Below, piece after piece: positions 12,668 to 25,200 of a stretch of 64,000 nt of DNA. Positions within the stretch are counted from its first letter, which is position 1, and each line of letters opens with the position of its first letter. The translations under genes and the position numbers were made by a program. This DNA is from Lutraria lutraria (Eukaryota > Mollusca > Bivalvia > Venerida > Mactridae): contig OZ026833.1 in the NCBI GenBank assembly GCA_964023205.1, forward strand, positions 41,571,137 through 41,635,136, written 5' to 3'. The notes beneath the pieces are model-generated. The model did not search any database. It saw nothing but the letters and a program-made list of their open reading frames with translations, and was not told the origin of the DNA.

Positions 12668-15600
12668 CTAAATGCTTGTCAGATAATAAACAGACGATCT
12701 ATGTCTCTGTTTATTAGCCTGTAGTTTTTGTGTTGTCAATGCAATCAAAAACAGAAGTGTAGAAAAAGCTGTTATTCCAGCAGCGGCATAAAACGGTACC
12801 GTATAAGATCCAGACATATCTCTGATGTATCCTGAAATAAGTAAAAAGTACATGCTATTGCCATACGAAACAGTATGAAAGCCAAATAATCATATCTATG
12901 GAATAACTCGAAATACAAGACATCTTAAATTGACGCATTATGACATTGCAACCAGAAAAAGATATGGATATTGAAAGACCATATTCACAAGGTAAACAAA
13001 AGCAACGGAATGTGTATCCTAAACACGGGGAAAATTTAATATATCAAAGATTAATTCTCTGTTCAAATATGAAATTTCTAAGATATATTGATATGAATTA
13101 ACAAACACCGCTTACAGGTCCAGCAACCGCGTTCCCAATACCGTTGGCAGAGAACAGTATACCAATAGCAATAGGAAGATTGTTTACTTTAAAATTTTCG
13201 GTTCCTGTGATATGAATAAAGATAGATATGTTCGTTTTGTGAACACATACCGCTTACAGGTCCAGCAATCGCGTTTCCAATACCATTTGCTGAGAACAGT
13301 ATACCAATAGCATTAGGAAGGTTCTTTACTCCAACCAATTTCGTCGAGATCACACTGAACATTGTAATGAACATTCCAAGAGGTATTCCAGCGACAGTTA
13401 GGACTCCAATAGTGAAAGCTCTAGATGAAGACAACGAAAATCCAATTAAAACTAACGTAGACACTAGCGACGCAAAGAAAGGACATAACAGCGTTGGAAT
13501 ATACTTAGATTGCATCATGGCTCCGGGAATAAAACGTACAAATAAATTCATAATGTTCATCAGCAGTAGGCCATATGTAACATCGCTTAATGAAAGACCT
13601 TTCTCATCAAATACATCAGCAACAAAAACCACGGCGATACCAATTGCAGGATTTGCAAGTACACAACCAATGGTAAAGATCACAAAACCTTTGTTTCGTA
13701 AAATGTATTTTATACTCTGAAGAAGGGCCTGTCGTCCTTCTGTATCATCAGTGGAAGTTGTCCTAACGTTTGTATTGTCTCCTTGGTTAACCCTTATCTT
13801 TCTAGTTTTAGAATCACCCTGCAGTACTGGAAAATGTTTAATATAAAATACATCAGCGTTTTTATTTTTAGGGACGTCTTTGTTCCTTTCAATTGTTATC
13901 TTATCACCACTTGTGATTACTCTGGTCTTCAAATTCTTTTGGTACTCATGTAAACGTTCAGAATTCATGTTTTCAATTCGAGTTTCTTTTTTTGCAACTG
14001 GTCGTTTCCAAAGTAAACATCCAGGAATACAATTCAGTGTTAAACCTCCAATAATCAACATTGCACCACGGAAACCATATAGATCACTGAAAATATTTTA
14101 AAGCCTCAGTTATTAACAAGATTGCTATTGACTCTTACTAAAATTACTATTCTGACAGTTCTTTTCTTAGTTTTATTTACTTATTGTAATACTTAGGATT
14201 CAAAAACTAATAAATGAAAAATGTTTCATTATTTTGTGGCATCCTGCAAATCTGTACTTCAATGATGATAATGAAATCAATTCGGCGGAATGATATTTAC
14301 AAGGCACCGACCTGTTGCTACTCGACGACATATGATAATATGTTAATGACACGTTTCAATTTCTTAATATTTCTCTTTCAAACTATCATATTCTCTTTGT
14401 ACAATGAACATATTTTTGTTTTAGACTAAAACCTAAGCAAATGTACCTGAGAAAGACAAGTACATATGGATGCAGCATACCACCAAGGGCGACTCCTGTT
14501 GATTGTAATGATAGCATTAGCAGCTTTCTTTTACCTTCGAAATTTTGACCGATGGCAGTAGCTGAACAAATATACATACACCCCATTCCAAATGCTGCAA
14601 TGATGTAAATAATATGTATTCAAATATATCCGATGTTAAAAATAAATGCAACTATTGGCCGTTAAATTACAGTGAAAACTTTGACGTCTGAATGAAGGTT
14701 TAATGTAAGGTTTTGAGAACATGTAACAACGATGTACGTCACTCATTTTTGAATGACAAACACATGATATTTTGATCAGGCAAAAAGACGAACAAGTATC
14801 AACGTTTATATCGTTCACAACATAATCATACGTTTTAATATTGCTATTGTAAATAAATACGTATTTATGTCTTATCAGTTTGGACACTTCTTCATATTCC
14901 TGTTTGAATATCAATTAATTGGAATTTAGTCATTAATTTTGTGCTCAAATATTGTGCAGCTATGCGTCTGATCTTCAAATTATATAATTAACTTAAACAT
15001 TGATGTTCAGAATAACTAGCAATCATTATGTAGTACTTTATTAACGTTAACTGTTGCATTGTTTTACCATTCATTATGCAATATTATGCAGACTTGTTTT
15101 ACTCAATTGTGAATGTTGAGGCTTTCTAGAATAGTCATGAAACACCTATATCGACCGGCTTCTGACCGCCAGATTCTAAGTGTAGGCTATAATTGCATGC
15201 AACGTTTGGAAATACTTGGAACGATCGAATTTGCTCTTTTAACTGTTTGTACACTTTTAATTAGTATTTTCTTTAGTCAACTCATTGCTAAAAGGATATT
15301 TTTTGTTCGAAATCTAAACACTGTATGTTGTTTTGTAAGTACCATTAGCAATTCCATAACTGATTGTCATATGCACTGTAGATGTAGCGAAGAAACATCC
15401 CATTATCCCTAAACTAGCAAGCAATCCTCCGCCTATTCCACAAATTATTATTCCAAATTTGTGAATTACGACTCCAGATAACAACCCTGCAAATCAGATA
15501 AATTGTAAACCAGCCAAGCAATAAACTGAATGTTTGTAATGACTTTCCAATCTTTGCCCACAGTCTTTCTTTATTACTCACATACAACTTTGTTAACGTC

Positions 15601-17141
15601 TCAGCTTTTAAAAGATTTTTGTGTTGCAAAAAGGTCATAAAGGTTAATAATTTGGGAAATGATTTCTTCATTTGCAATACTTTTGAGACAAAAATATTAC
15701 ACATATACAGGCAAACTGGACAAAATATGGACTTTAACAAGTTGCCTTTATCCAGAGAACATTTTGTTCTAAATATTCTTCAATATTTTTTAAAGATTTA
15801 CTTACATGCCCAGTATTAAGAAAACCATCTCTGCTATACTCGTTTTAAGTTTACAGAAGTCACAAATGTACATATCCGAACTAAACGCCGATATTTCGTT
15901 TTGAAACCATTCGTAACTACTTTCATTCAGTTGTACATTAATAGAAAGTGTAAATAGATATAAATGCTGAGACTTTTAATATTCAAAATGAAATATAATA
16001 CGTGGACAATTATAAAAACGTATTACGTTTTCACTATAGTCAAAAGAAGTACAGCATCAGCCAACAATACGAGTAAGTAAATAATTGGCAAATTCCTTTC
16101 TGAATATAGCCTATAGTCAGTCAATAAATCAATATTCCAAATCCATTTAATAGCTTACCTGTTCCAAAAGTAACGCCCATACCTGTGGAGTGGATAACAG
16201 CCGTCTCAGCACGTGACGTGTTGAATGTAGACATGACATCAACAAATATGGTTCCAATCGAGTAAAATAACCCTACGTGCATAAACATCACCAGAAAACA
16301 AGTGATGAAAACCAAACACTTGTGAAAGTCGTAGACGGTTACCCTGCGAACACATATTTGTACAAGATCGATATGGATAGCTACATATAAGAAACGACAG
16401 GGCAAGGTATCATTAACTCGCCGGTCTTTGCCAGAGCTTTATTCACACAAAAGCGACCTCCTATTTTTTAAAAATCTTTAAATGAAATTATTAATGTTAG
16501 CTTAACTCCGGTCATGTGATAATCACTGTATTTACTCCATTTACCTATTTTGACCCACATGCATCAGACTATTATTGTCTATATACAAGCGCTATAACAT
16601 GAAACCATTGCAACGGAATAATCTTCGCCAAACATACATATATTTACCGATTTAATGTTGTATCCATTAAAATGTGTATTGCATTGCAGCTAGATACAAT
16701 TTATCTGTCGGTTACATGGATACATCGTAGTTATGCGTCCAGTTTTAAACTTATACATCTTGCACCTATTTGCATTTTATCATATTTCATTTGAGCTAAT
16801 GTTAGCTGTTAAATGTAAATTATATCATATATACCTTAAGCGGTTAAGAATTTTGAGTTTAACAAAAAATCGTTGTTTGGCTGAAATAGTCTATAGTCAA
16901 TAAGCCTGACGCATGAAATACGACATGTTCATATCATTATACAGAAAAACATGATACAGAAACTTGTCGCGGTAACCGATGAAATAGTTGAATTGGTAAA
17001 TACAGGACACGATTTTAGATTTTCAAAATGTAGAGAAGTGGTACAATAATAAAACAGCATAAATCTATCATCATTTAAGAATGTAAAGATTAAGTATAAC
17101 GGGCTATAACAAAATACATATTTAAACTCAACTTACCTCAT
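12668..17141 (-). CDS. SLC16-like (MCT-like) transporter, copy 2, complete
   Basis: Coding exons on the minus strand are 17137-17141, 16159-16343, 15343-15486, 14447-14594, 13251-14086 and 12668-12831. Together they make 1482 nt, or 493 residues, close to typical MCT length. Exon 4 (residues about 112-160) carries TAIGQNFEGKRKLLMLSLQS, equivalent to the second MCT signature between TM4 and TM5. Exon 5 has DLYGFRGAMLIIGG, a hydrophilic loop at about residues 190-295 (the central TM6-TM7 loop) and TM7-TM11. The last exon has GYIRDMSGSYTVPFY before TM12 and a basic C-terminus ending at TAG 12668-12670. The TM8 motif reads NLFVR, so Asn replaces the Asp of MCT1. The donor after 15343 (GTACTT) is the least canonical. 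A 96-bp duplicated piece of exon 5 sits in the last intron. The SLC16 assignment is firm; substrate is unknown. Confidence 0.92.
13109..13204 (-). repeat. Partial duplicate of SLC16 exon 5 in the last intron of copy 2
   Basis: Eighty-odd bases just downstream of the exon 5 donor repeat the 3' end of exon 5: on the minus strand they encode VNNLPIAIGILFSANGIGNA followed by VAGPVSG, with several changes from the parent. The piece has its own acceptor (cacag before 13204) and donor (GCG|GTGTTT after 13109), is 96 nt long and is phase-compatible with its neighbours. Splicing it in series would require a 46-nt intron (13205-13250), shorter than most animal introns, so it is probably a duplication scar. 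The sequence after its donor differs from the intron after the real exon 5, so it may come from another paralogue. Confidence 0.75.
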
Positions 17142-17399
17142 CACTAGCGTTTTTTGTATCCAGATTATTATTTTTACGCATACACTAAACCGTCAATATA
17201 ACGCTTTGCAAAGAATATTGTCTGTTTGAAGACGATAAACAATTCACAAGTGTGTGATTACGTTAAATAGGACACACAAAATATGGAATTATGTAGAACG
17301 TGGCTTACAAGAATAAAGGAACATGCTCATAGCTTACCGTGTTTAAAATATTTATTATTATTATTATTATATTTTGTCCGTTTTACAGTTATACCTTTT
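17142..17399. other. 5' flank of copy 2
   Basis: This is the sequence directly upstream of the copy 2 start codon. I see no convincing TATA box or conserved operator. It ends in a short TTA triplet run (about 17351-17368). Confidence 0.4.
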
Positions 17400-17540
17400 T
17401 GCAGTTACCTTTTAATCAAGTCATAACACTATTGGGTTATTCCCCTCAGTCGAATCATACCATTATTGGATTGCTTCCCTTTAATCAGTCCATGCCACTA
17501 ATGAATTGTTCCCCTTTAGTCAAATCATGCCATATATTTC
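17400..17540. repeat. Degenerate about 36-bp tandem repeat upstream of copy 2
   Basis: Three to four imperfect units of the type TTCCCCTTTAGTCAAATCAT followed by GCCAT. Single units of the same word occur upstream of copy 1 (about 11880), copy 3 (about 29595) and copy 5 (about 62455). The motif is therefore ancestral to the 5' flank and has been amplified only here. Confidence 0.65.
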
Positions 17541-18539
17541 TTAGAAACATTCAAATCATTATCTTAAAAATGATACTGCTGGGGGCCAACAATTCATTAT
17601 TAAACCCACAGTTTTCAAGTTGTAAGCAAGTGGATTTGTCATATCATGTAAGAACAATATTGTTGCGTTTTATTTTAACATAGATCTGGAGAAAGTAACT
17701 ATTAATACTGGAATTTTACCTGATACTTACAATATGCTGAAACATCTATAGTAAGACAATCTGTAACTTTGGTATGATCTTCCTTATCCATATAAGTAAC
17801 ACATACTGTTGATTTAATGGAGTGTTACCGTTGAAATACAGAAGGATAATGAATAAAGAGGTCTTTCTGTCTTCCATCTCACAGTTAGACCATGATACTA
17901 GTAAACAATCTGTTCACCTGCATGTTTTATTAACCACTATTTGCTCAGGAGGCATTTGAGGAAAATGTACAATATATTTATCTCTATATACTGCTTAAAT
18001 TCCTTTCGGAGAAACTAGCAGACATGTGCGCGTCAGTGTTGACAAAAGTGATTAAAAGCGGTGAAAGGAAGACTTCATAGTAAATAGTGAGAATGGAAGC
18101 TAAAAGTATGATAGTATATATATTTCAATTTTACAAAAGCAAATTACACAGCGAAATGAATGTTTTTAGAAGAAAAAGGGATTGTATCGTCGGTAATAAT
18201 TATCTTGGGATAATATCAGCAAATGCTTGTTTTTTACATATATATTTTATTGCGAAAAGCTAATGGGGCTTTAACTATGAGGAAAAACATTTTACTGGTT
18301 GAATATTAGTTAAAACATCTGCTTTGTTTACTCAGAGGCGGCAGGGGGATAGCACAGAGGGATTAAGACAGCGCTTAAACCCTTCTAGATCCGGTTGCAG
18401 TACAATAAGATCATGAAGGTTGTTCCATAAAACCATAGTATACTAACCGTAGGACATACACGTGTACTTGACGGAAGGACAGGTTATGCATGTGGCGAAA
18501 CATTCTCACAGGAATCTCAACATAATGATAGTGGTACCG
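17541..18539. other. Spacer between copies 2 and 3, unassigned
   Basis: About 1 kb of AT-rich DNA. No ORF with recognisable similarity, RNA gene or clean repeat was seen. Confidence 0.45.
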
Positions 18540-18835
18540 GTACTGCTACTTGACCATTATGCTATTTTGTCCAGATAAATCACGTCTGTCTTGTAAAGTC
18601 TGCCAGTCAAGTTCATATTGCATGTATATGGCTCTGCTTTAATTTGAATAGTTGTTTTTGTCCACCTGGCTGCCCCTCGTTGTACATTTTCTACAATAGT
18701 GATATTACTTTGTATATAGGGACTCCATACTAAAGACACATATTCAAGTTGTGGTCTAACAAGGTCATATAAGCTACTTTTCTGAGTTTCTTTTGGATTT
18801 TTAATTTGTATTTTTCTGCGGATAAAAGCTTGTTT
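18540..18835 (-). pseudogene. Non-LTR reverse transcriptase C-terminal fragment
   Basis: The minus strand encodes FIRRKIQIKNPKETQKSS, then RPQLEYVSLVWSPYIQSNI and VENVQRGAARW. This is the standard C-terminal RT pattern of jockey/CR1-type LINEs (RPxLEYASxVWxPY, then Ex-VQRRAARW). It is truncated on both sides and lies directly beside the SINE half at 18827. Confidence 0.85.
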
Positions 18836-19850
18836 GTTTCATCGGGTTTAACGCCATTTTCAACATTATTTCAGTCATTTCATGGCGGGCGGTTATCCTA
18901 ACCTGCTTTTGCGGACTTCATTTAGTCCTTAAGGCATTAGATTTATAATGCATTACCTCCATTTTGAAGAGTACTCAAGTTCATGATTTTTACGTACAAT
19001 TGACAAATTCCTTGAAGGTCTGGGTTCAAACCCTAGTGGGACCATATTTATTCTTCTTGTTTTTAGTTTTTAGGTAAAGTTTTGTAATTAGAACATGAAT
19101 TAACACAGTAATATGAAGGAAACTATTTATTTAAAAATATTTTGTTTAGATTATAGTAATTTATACATCGTTAATTAACGAATTTTCTGACACTCATCTT
19201 TTCAAAATCAGACCGTGAAACTTTTTAAAATTTGCTATAGACATTATACACACATAGTAGTTCATTTTGAGAAAAATTCAGGCGTTGTCCCACTTTAGTT
19301 TTTAATCTTAGTGATACAAATCAATTTTTACTTTTTTGGTTATAAACAAAAATCTTCACTAAATCTTAAAGGGTTAGTAGTTTCAAACATCATATGTATA
19401 CTTTGGATTGACTAAATGTTGGTTTCCCTTAGACATATATACATTTTTGCATCTATCGTGTCATCTGTTATAGAGGTAGATCAATTTTCATACATGTTCC
19501 TTCATACTATTTTACGTTGGGGGTAAAGGAACAAAAATGGTCGTAACTCTCTTATTTGATGGCGAAAGTTTTTAAAAATTCAACTGTGAGTATACTAGTG
19601 GATATACAAAAGAATGGCAATATTTAAAATGCAATCCTCAACACTTCATATTATACATCTAATACCTTAAACAGTACTAACCACATTCTATCCGTAAGCT
19701 TCTGCCAAGCTACCCCACATATTTCAGAGGTGGAGGACAATTTAACATAGGATGTAATATCTTCTGTCAAATTTGTCACGGACAGCTTGAGCCTCACCCG
19801 GGGTTCGTACTCACAACCTTTCGATCAGCCGGGCGGGCCGCGGATAAGAG
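18827..19850 (-). mobile_element. tRNA-headed SINE split by about 0.75 kb of other sequence
   Basis: The stretch 18827-18940 has GGGTTTAACGCCATTTTCAA and TGGCGGGCGG. The stretch 19690-19850 has the SINE middle (TTCAGAGGTGGAGGACAA) and a B-box-like GGGGTTCGTACTCACAACC near the tRNA-like end. Together they look like one SINE of the same superfamily as 25830-26100. The intervening sequence contains a second B-box-like GGGTTCAAACCC at about 19021, so the insert may itself include tRNA-derived sequence. Confidence 0.5.
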
Positions 19851-20152
19851 CGAGACTTTTGTTAGAGAAGAAGAAATTTTGTCGATGTACTTGTTTCATA
19901 ATATGTTCTATAATTAAAGCAAAAGTTGTATTTCTTTTTAGAGATATTATGACTACATATTTACTGGTGTTGGACTCCATTTCAAGATCATTTTTAAGTA
20001 CAGAGCAGTATTGGTTTGGTCCAAGAGCCAGGGTACTTTTATTTACTTTTTTGAGCACGGATAAAATAATTATACCATAAGTAGGAGCAAAGTATGTACT
20101 TTTCAGAACTGCGCGTCTTAGTCGCCATATCCGGGACAAGGGCCTAAAATCC

Positions 20153-20356
20153 AAGATGGCCGCCAAGATGGCCGCCAAGATGGCCGCCAAGATGGCCGCC
20201 AAGATGGCCGCCAAGATGGCCGCCAAGATGGCCGCCAAGATGGCCGCCAAGATGGCCGCCAAGATGGCCGCCAAGATGGCCGCCAAGATGGCCGCCAAGA
20301 TGGCCGCCAAGATGGCCGCCAAGATGGCCGCCAAGATGGCCGCCAAGATGGCCGCC
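20153..20356. repeat. Perfect 12-bp minisatellite, 17 units
   Basis: AAGATGGCCGCC is repeated 17 times with no mismatch (204 bp), GC-rich in an AT-rich spacer. It is open in all six frames (for example MAAK repeats on plus, LAAI on minus), which is a by-product of a 12-bp period without stops. It is not evidence of a gene. Each unit has an ATG in a strong Kozak-like context and a CCATCTT core resembling a YY1 site. Confidence 0.98.
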
Positions 20357-21577
20357 ATTAAAAAAAATTACCATTCAAAATGATTGCCGTTAGTCAATAC
20401 TTTAAAAATGTTAATATGTTATTTCTGTTCAGTAATGATGCAATATACTCTAAATTTTATCATTTTTATGACAATGAGGCTGCATTGGATATATATTCTA
20501 TAATAAAGGCAAAAAAGGAGCAAACTATTGCAATTTTTATTTATTTTTCAAACCCTAATGATATTCAATTGTTTTAAAAACTATATTTTTTTGCAATTCA
20601 TATAACTTTACTTTTTATATGAAGGTATTAACTTCTTTTAATGAAAATGTATCATGGCTTTGTACATAAATGCTTGAATGGCCATATCAATAGCCTATCT
20701 GACGTACCCACCCCTACCAGAGAAAACATAATAAATACCAGTACCTGTATGCATTGTTGTATGTTGACGCTAAATTATTTTATTTGTAACATTCCTCGGT
20801 CAAACTACTTTCTTTGTCAATGGTACTAAATTACATTAATTTTAAGCATACATTTATTATGATTAAGAGGAAAGGGTTGGCTCTTAAGCTGATATGTTAT
20901 TCTGAGTTGTTCCCCTTAGTTGCAAATTCGCCATTTGTAATCTGAAAAAATTAATGGATTCAGCAGACGAAACTAGATGCAATTTATATAACCGAGTTCA
21001 TGTACAGTAGCACTCTTAGTGCCTTATGGAGCATAGTTGTTGTTGATAGCTAGATATACGGCAGTATAGTCTGCAAACAATCGAACAAGAGAAGTAATAG
21101 AGTTCAGAAGGTCCTGAAATTATAAGAGATTAGGTAAGGGGCCTAGTACAGATCCTTGTGTACCCCTGATGTAACTGTGACTTCTGAAGCGGTTGCGCCT
21201 CCCAGGACTAGTTTTTTATCTACCTACAAGAAAATATTTTCACCATATTTTTGTAACGTAAATAATAATTTAGTACGTCTGACGTCATCAAATGCTGTTA
21301 GGTGAGGTCCGTTTCACGTGAATTTATTATATTTCATGCAAGTTGGTCAATTAGTGGAATTAGCTTGGTCTCACATGATCAAAATTCCCCGAATCCATGC
21401 TGGGGGTAATAAAATACATCATATTTGAAGCCACAATGTGTTCTAGGACTTTACAGAAAATGCAGGTCAATGAAACTGGTTAGTAATTTGCAGGGCCGGT
21501 TTTTCGTCGCCTGAATCTTGCAGTGAGCTATCTACTATTATGAAGATTTTGAGATTTTTTCATCGTTAGATTCGTCT

Positions 21578-21579
<2 letters not shown>
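20357..21579. other. Spacer between copies 2 and 3, unassigned
   Basis: AT-rich spacer with short ORFs only. None resembles a known protein. I see no gene or element boundaries apart from the flanking repeats. Confidence 0.45.
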
Positions 21580-21619
<40 letters not shown>

Positions 21620-21639
21620 AATGAGAGAGAGAGAGAGAG
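21580..21639. repeat. (AG)n microsatellite
   Basis: AG dinucleotide tract interrupted by two GAATGA-type units, placed beside the SINE downstream of copy 3 like its counterpart at 11969-12019. Confidence 0.95.
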
Positions 21640-21784
21640 GCACCGTGCATATCTTTTAACCTACGAACATCTTAACAATTACATCAGAATAGCAGGTTGA
21701 TCGAGATTGATGGACAATTAGTTAACGATGTAAGTGTAAGAAGACGACGAAAGCACTCTAGGTTTAGGTTTCCAACATTTGTCT

Positions 21785-21900
21785 CACACTTACGGCACAA
21801 AATGTAATAGGAGGGTGAAACATTGTACCCGACATTCCGCCTGCATGTAAGAGACTCTCTACTAACTGACTGAGCTTACCGCATACCATACGCTATTCAG
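21785..21900 (-). mobile_element. tRNA-Ala-like SINE downstream of copy 3
   Basis: It shares the TACGGCAC(C)AAATGTAATAGG body and a diverged tRNA head with 12130-12250. It lies about 300 bp beyond the copy 3 stop, the same relative place as downstream of copies 2, 4 and 5. Confidence 0.65.
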
Positions 21901-22211
21901 TTGAACTTTATGTCGGAGGTTTCTATTTAGGACTTCAAAATTAACATTTCATAAAATGGAAACAATATCACGGCAGGCGAGGAGAACCGAGTACCGGTAC
22001 ATTGGTACGGATCAATGGTCATGCACCGAGCGAATAATTAGTTGGGCAAAAGAAAATGAATGAATGGGTTAAAACTGGAAAACACAACTGAAGGTCTTGT
22101 TTAAACATATTTAAACTGTATCATGATACAGCGCAGGCCTGTACTACTACAATATTCATACACAACGTAAACGTTCTGAAAATCTACCGCCGGTGTTCAC
22201 AAATATGGAAT

Positions 22212-25200
22212 CTACATGCTTGTCAGATAATAAGCAGACGACCTATGTCTCTGTTTTTTAGTCTGTAGTTTGTGTACTGTCATTGCAATCAGAAACAGAA
22301 GTGAAGCAAACGTTGTTATTCCAGCAGCGGCATAAAACGGTACGGTGTAAGATCCAGACTTATCTCGGATATATCCTGAAAAAAGAAGAAAGTAACATTA
22401 TAATTATAGACATGCTAGCAATATGCAAGTCACGCAAGTCTATGTCATAACTCGAAATACATCTCACATTGAAGCAGTGTGTCATTGCAATAAAACAAAA
22501 ACGATATGAAGATATATTTTTAACTAAAACAGATAGATGCATTATTATAGAGAAAATTCGACAGACCATATTCACAAGGTAACCTTCAGTATAAATTAAG
22601 GCAACAATCCTTGTACCTTGAACATTCGGAAAATGTAACTAAAAATAGTATGTTGCTGAAACACGAAATTCTAGCATATAATTCATTGAATTAGATAATG
22701 ATCACAGGAACCTGAAATGTTATCCATATCACAACAATAGCCCCCCCCCCCCAAAAAAAAAACGTATTCCGTACCTTGTTCATAGACCGCCGTATTGACG
22801 CCGTTTTTATTTTTAAACCTCGCGTTTGCTGTAACTGTCGGCAACAGCCAAGAAGAGTTACTGTTCTTTGCTTCGATCTTACCTAAATTTTGAATCATTT
22901 TTTTTATTTCATAAACGGCGATTTTGTTAAAAAGATGCGAATTGTCAAAATAAAGAAAACAAGCACAATATATTCAATGAAATAGTATTCACTTCTGAAT
23001 TGGGAACTCCAGCTTTGCTGTGACGTCACAGAATGGTGTGGCCGTCAAAAATGAATCGGCATAAACTGCATGAAAACATACAATACTTTTTGCGACTGCA
23101 ATCTGTTTATATACGTGAATACGTGTCCGATAGCCGTTAGATGCGTTAAACCCTAGCGACTGCGTTTTTTCATAAAGATAACCATTATTTTAGTGGGTGG
23201 GGTAGAACACTTTGCACTCCTTGTGTTTTTATATTATATTAAGGCCTATATATAGCTGTCTATGGACAAGGCTCTGATTACGTTTTTTGCCCTATTGTCG
23301 ATATATGGATGAAATATCCGGTTCCTGTGATATGAATGAAGATAAATATGTTCGTTTTGTGAACACATACCGCTTACAGGTCCAGCAATCGCGTTTCCAA
23401 TACCATTTGCTGAGAAGAGTATACCAATAGCAGTAGGAAGATTCTTTACCCCAACCAATTTCGTCGAAATCACACTGAACATTGTAATGAACATTCCAAT
23501 AGGTATTCCAGCGACAGTTAAGACTCCAATAGTAAAGCCTCTGGATGAAGACAATGAAAATCCAATTAAAACTAGCGTAGACGTAAGCGACGAGAAAAAA
23601 GGACATAACAGCGTTGGAATATACTTAGATTGCATCATGGCTCCGGGAATAAATCGTCCAAAAAGATTAACAATGTTCATAAGGAGCAGGCCGAATGTAA
23701 CATCGCTTAATGACAGGCCTTTTTCATCAAATACATCGGCAACAAAAATTACTGCGATACCAATTGCAGGATTTGCAACTACACAACCAATGGCAAAAAC
23801 GACAAAACTTTTGTTTCGTAAGATGCATTTTATGCTCTGGAGAAGTGTCAGTGGTCCTTCAGTGTTATCATCTGTTGCTTTGTCTCCTTGCGTGACCCTT
23901 ACCATTCTAGTTTTAGAATCACCTTGCAGTACTGGAAAATGTTTGATATAAAATAGGTCATTGTCTGTATTGTTAGGAGCGTCTTTGTTCTTGTCAATTG
24001 TTATCTTGTCACCACTTGTTATGACTGTGGTCCGCAATTCTTGTTGGTACACCCGCAAACGTTCAGAATCAATGTTTTCATTTTGCGTTTTTGTCTTTAC
24101 TACAGGTCTTTTCCAAAGTAAACATCCCGGAATACAATTCATTGTTAAACCTCCAATAAGCAGCAATGCACCACGGAAACCGTACAGATCACTGAAGATA
24201 TTTTAAAGATCCAGTAGTTAACATGAAGGCTTTCTGCTCTTATCAAACATGCGTCCAGTACAGATAATTCTTACCTTAGAAATATCGCATATTAATTACT
24301 GTTTGTACATAAACGAATTAATGAAACCATTTTGTAGTAGCATGCAAATCTGTACTTCAGGAAGGATTACGAAAAACTTATCAGTGGAATGATCCTAACT
24401 AGAATCCGATCTATTGCTAAATCATGGATATATCATACGTTTTTAAACATATCCAATTTCTTACTTTTTCCCATTCAAGTGACCATGTGTATATTGTAAC
24501 GTTTTATTGTTTTGGACAAAATCAATATAGTTGTACCTTAAAAAGGCAAGTATATATGGGAACACCATACCACCAAGGGCGACTCCAGACGCTTGTAATG
24601 ACAGCATTAGCAGCTTTCTGTTACCTTCGAAATGTTGACCGATGGCAGTAGCTGAACAAATGTATATACATCCTATTCCAAAGGCTGCAATGACAAAATT
24701 GATATTCTATTCAGTGATACTAAAGAATCATGATCATAATGCCCTCAGGTATTCAGGATCTAAAGTTTAGTTAAACACTAAATGAGCAACAGCATGTTCG
24801 AGAAATAGTGGTTATTTTACAACAGAATCGTGAGTTTTCATATTGTTACAGTAAATAATACACGTAGTTTATAGGTTTCCACACTTAAGTCTTCCATGTA
24901 GATTCTTTACATTCCTGTTTGAAAATTGATAAGTAATTGCAATTTGGTTATCAATATTCTGCTTGAATCATTTCAAGAAAAAAAGACATGGTTTGGAATT
25001 AAAACCAATACGCAGCAGTCTGATAACTCTACTAAATTACTCTTTCAAGCTGAGCATGAACATTGCAGCATGAACAGTGAATATGACACGGAAAGATCAC
25101 AGAAAAACATCTTTGGTCCATTTTTTTAACCAAACACATGATTATGGATCTTTAATTCAATTTTTATGAAACTCATAATTTTCAGAATAACATTCAATGT

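Noticed and set aside
13367..13720. Plus-strand ORF opposite exon 5 of copy 2 (and equivalents at 23487-23951, 32064-32579 and 51295-51822)
   Set aside because: These are antisense shadows of the conserved SLC16 exon and change with it from copy to copy.
19825..20383. Long open frames across the AAGATGGCCGCC array (LAAI, GGHL and MAAK repeat proteins)
   Set aside because: A 12-bp period without stops is open in every frame by arithmetic. There is no splice context, conservation or non-repeat domain to support a protein.
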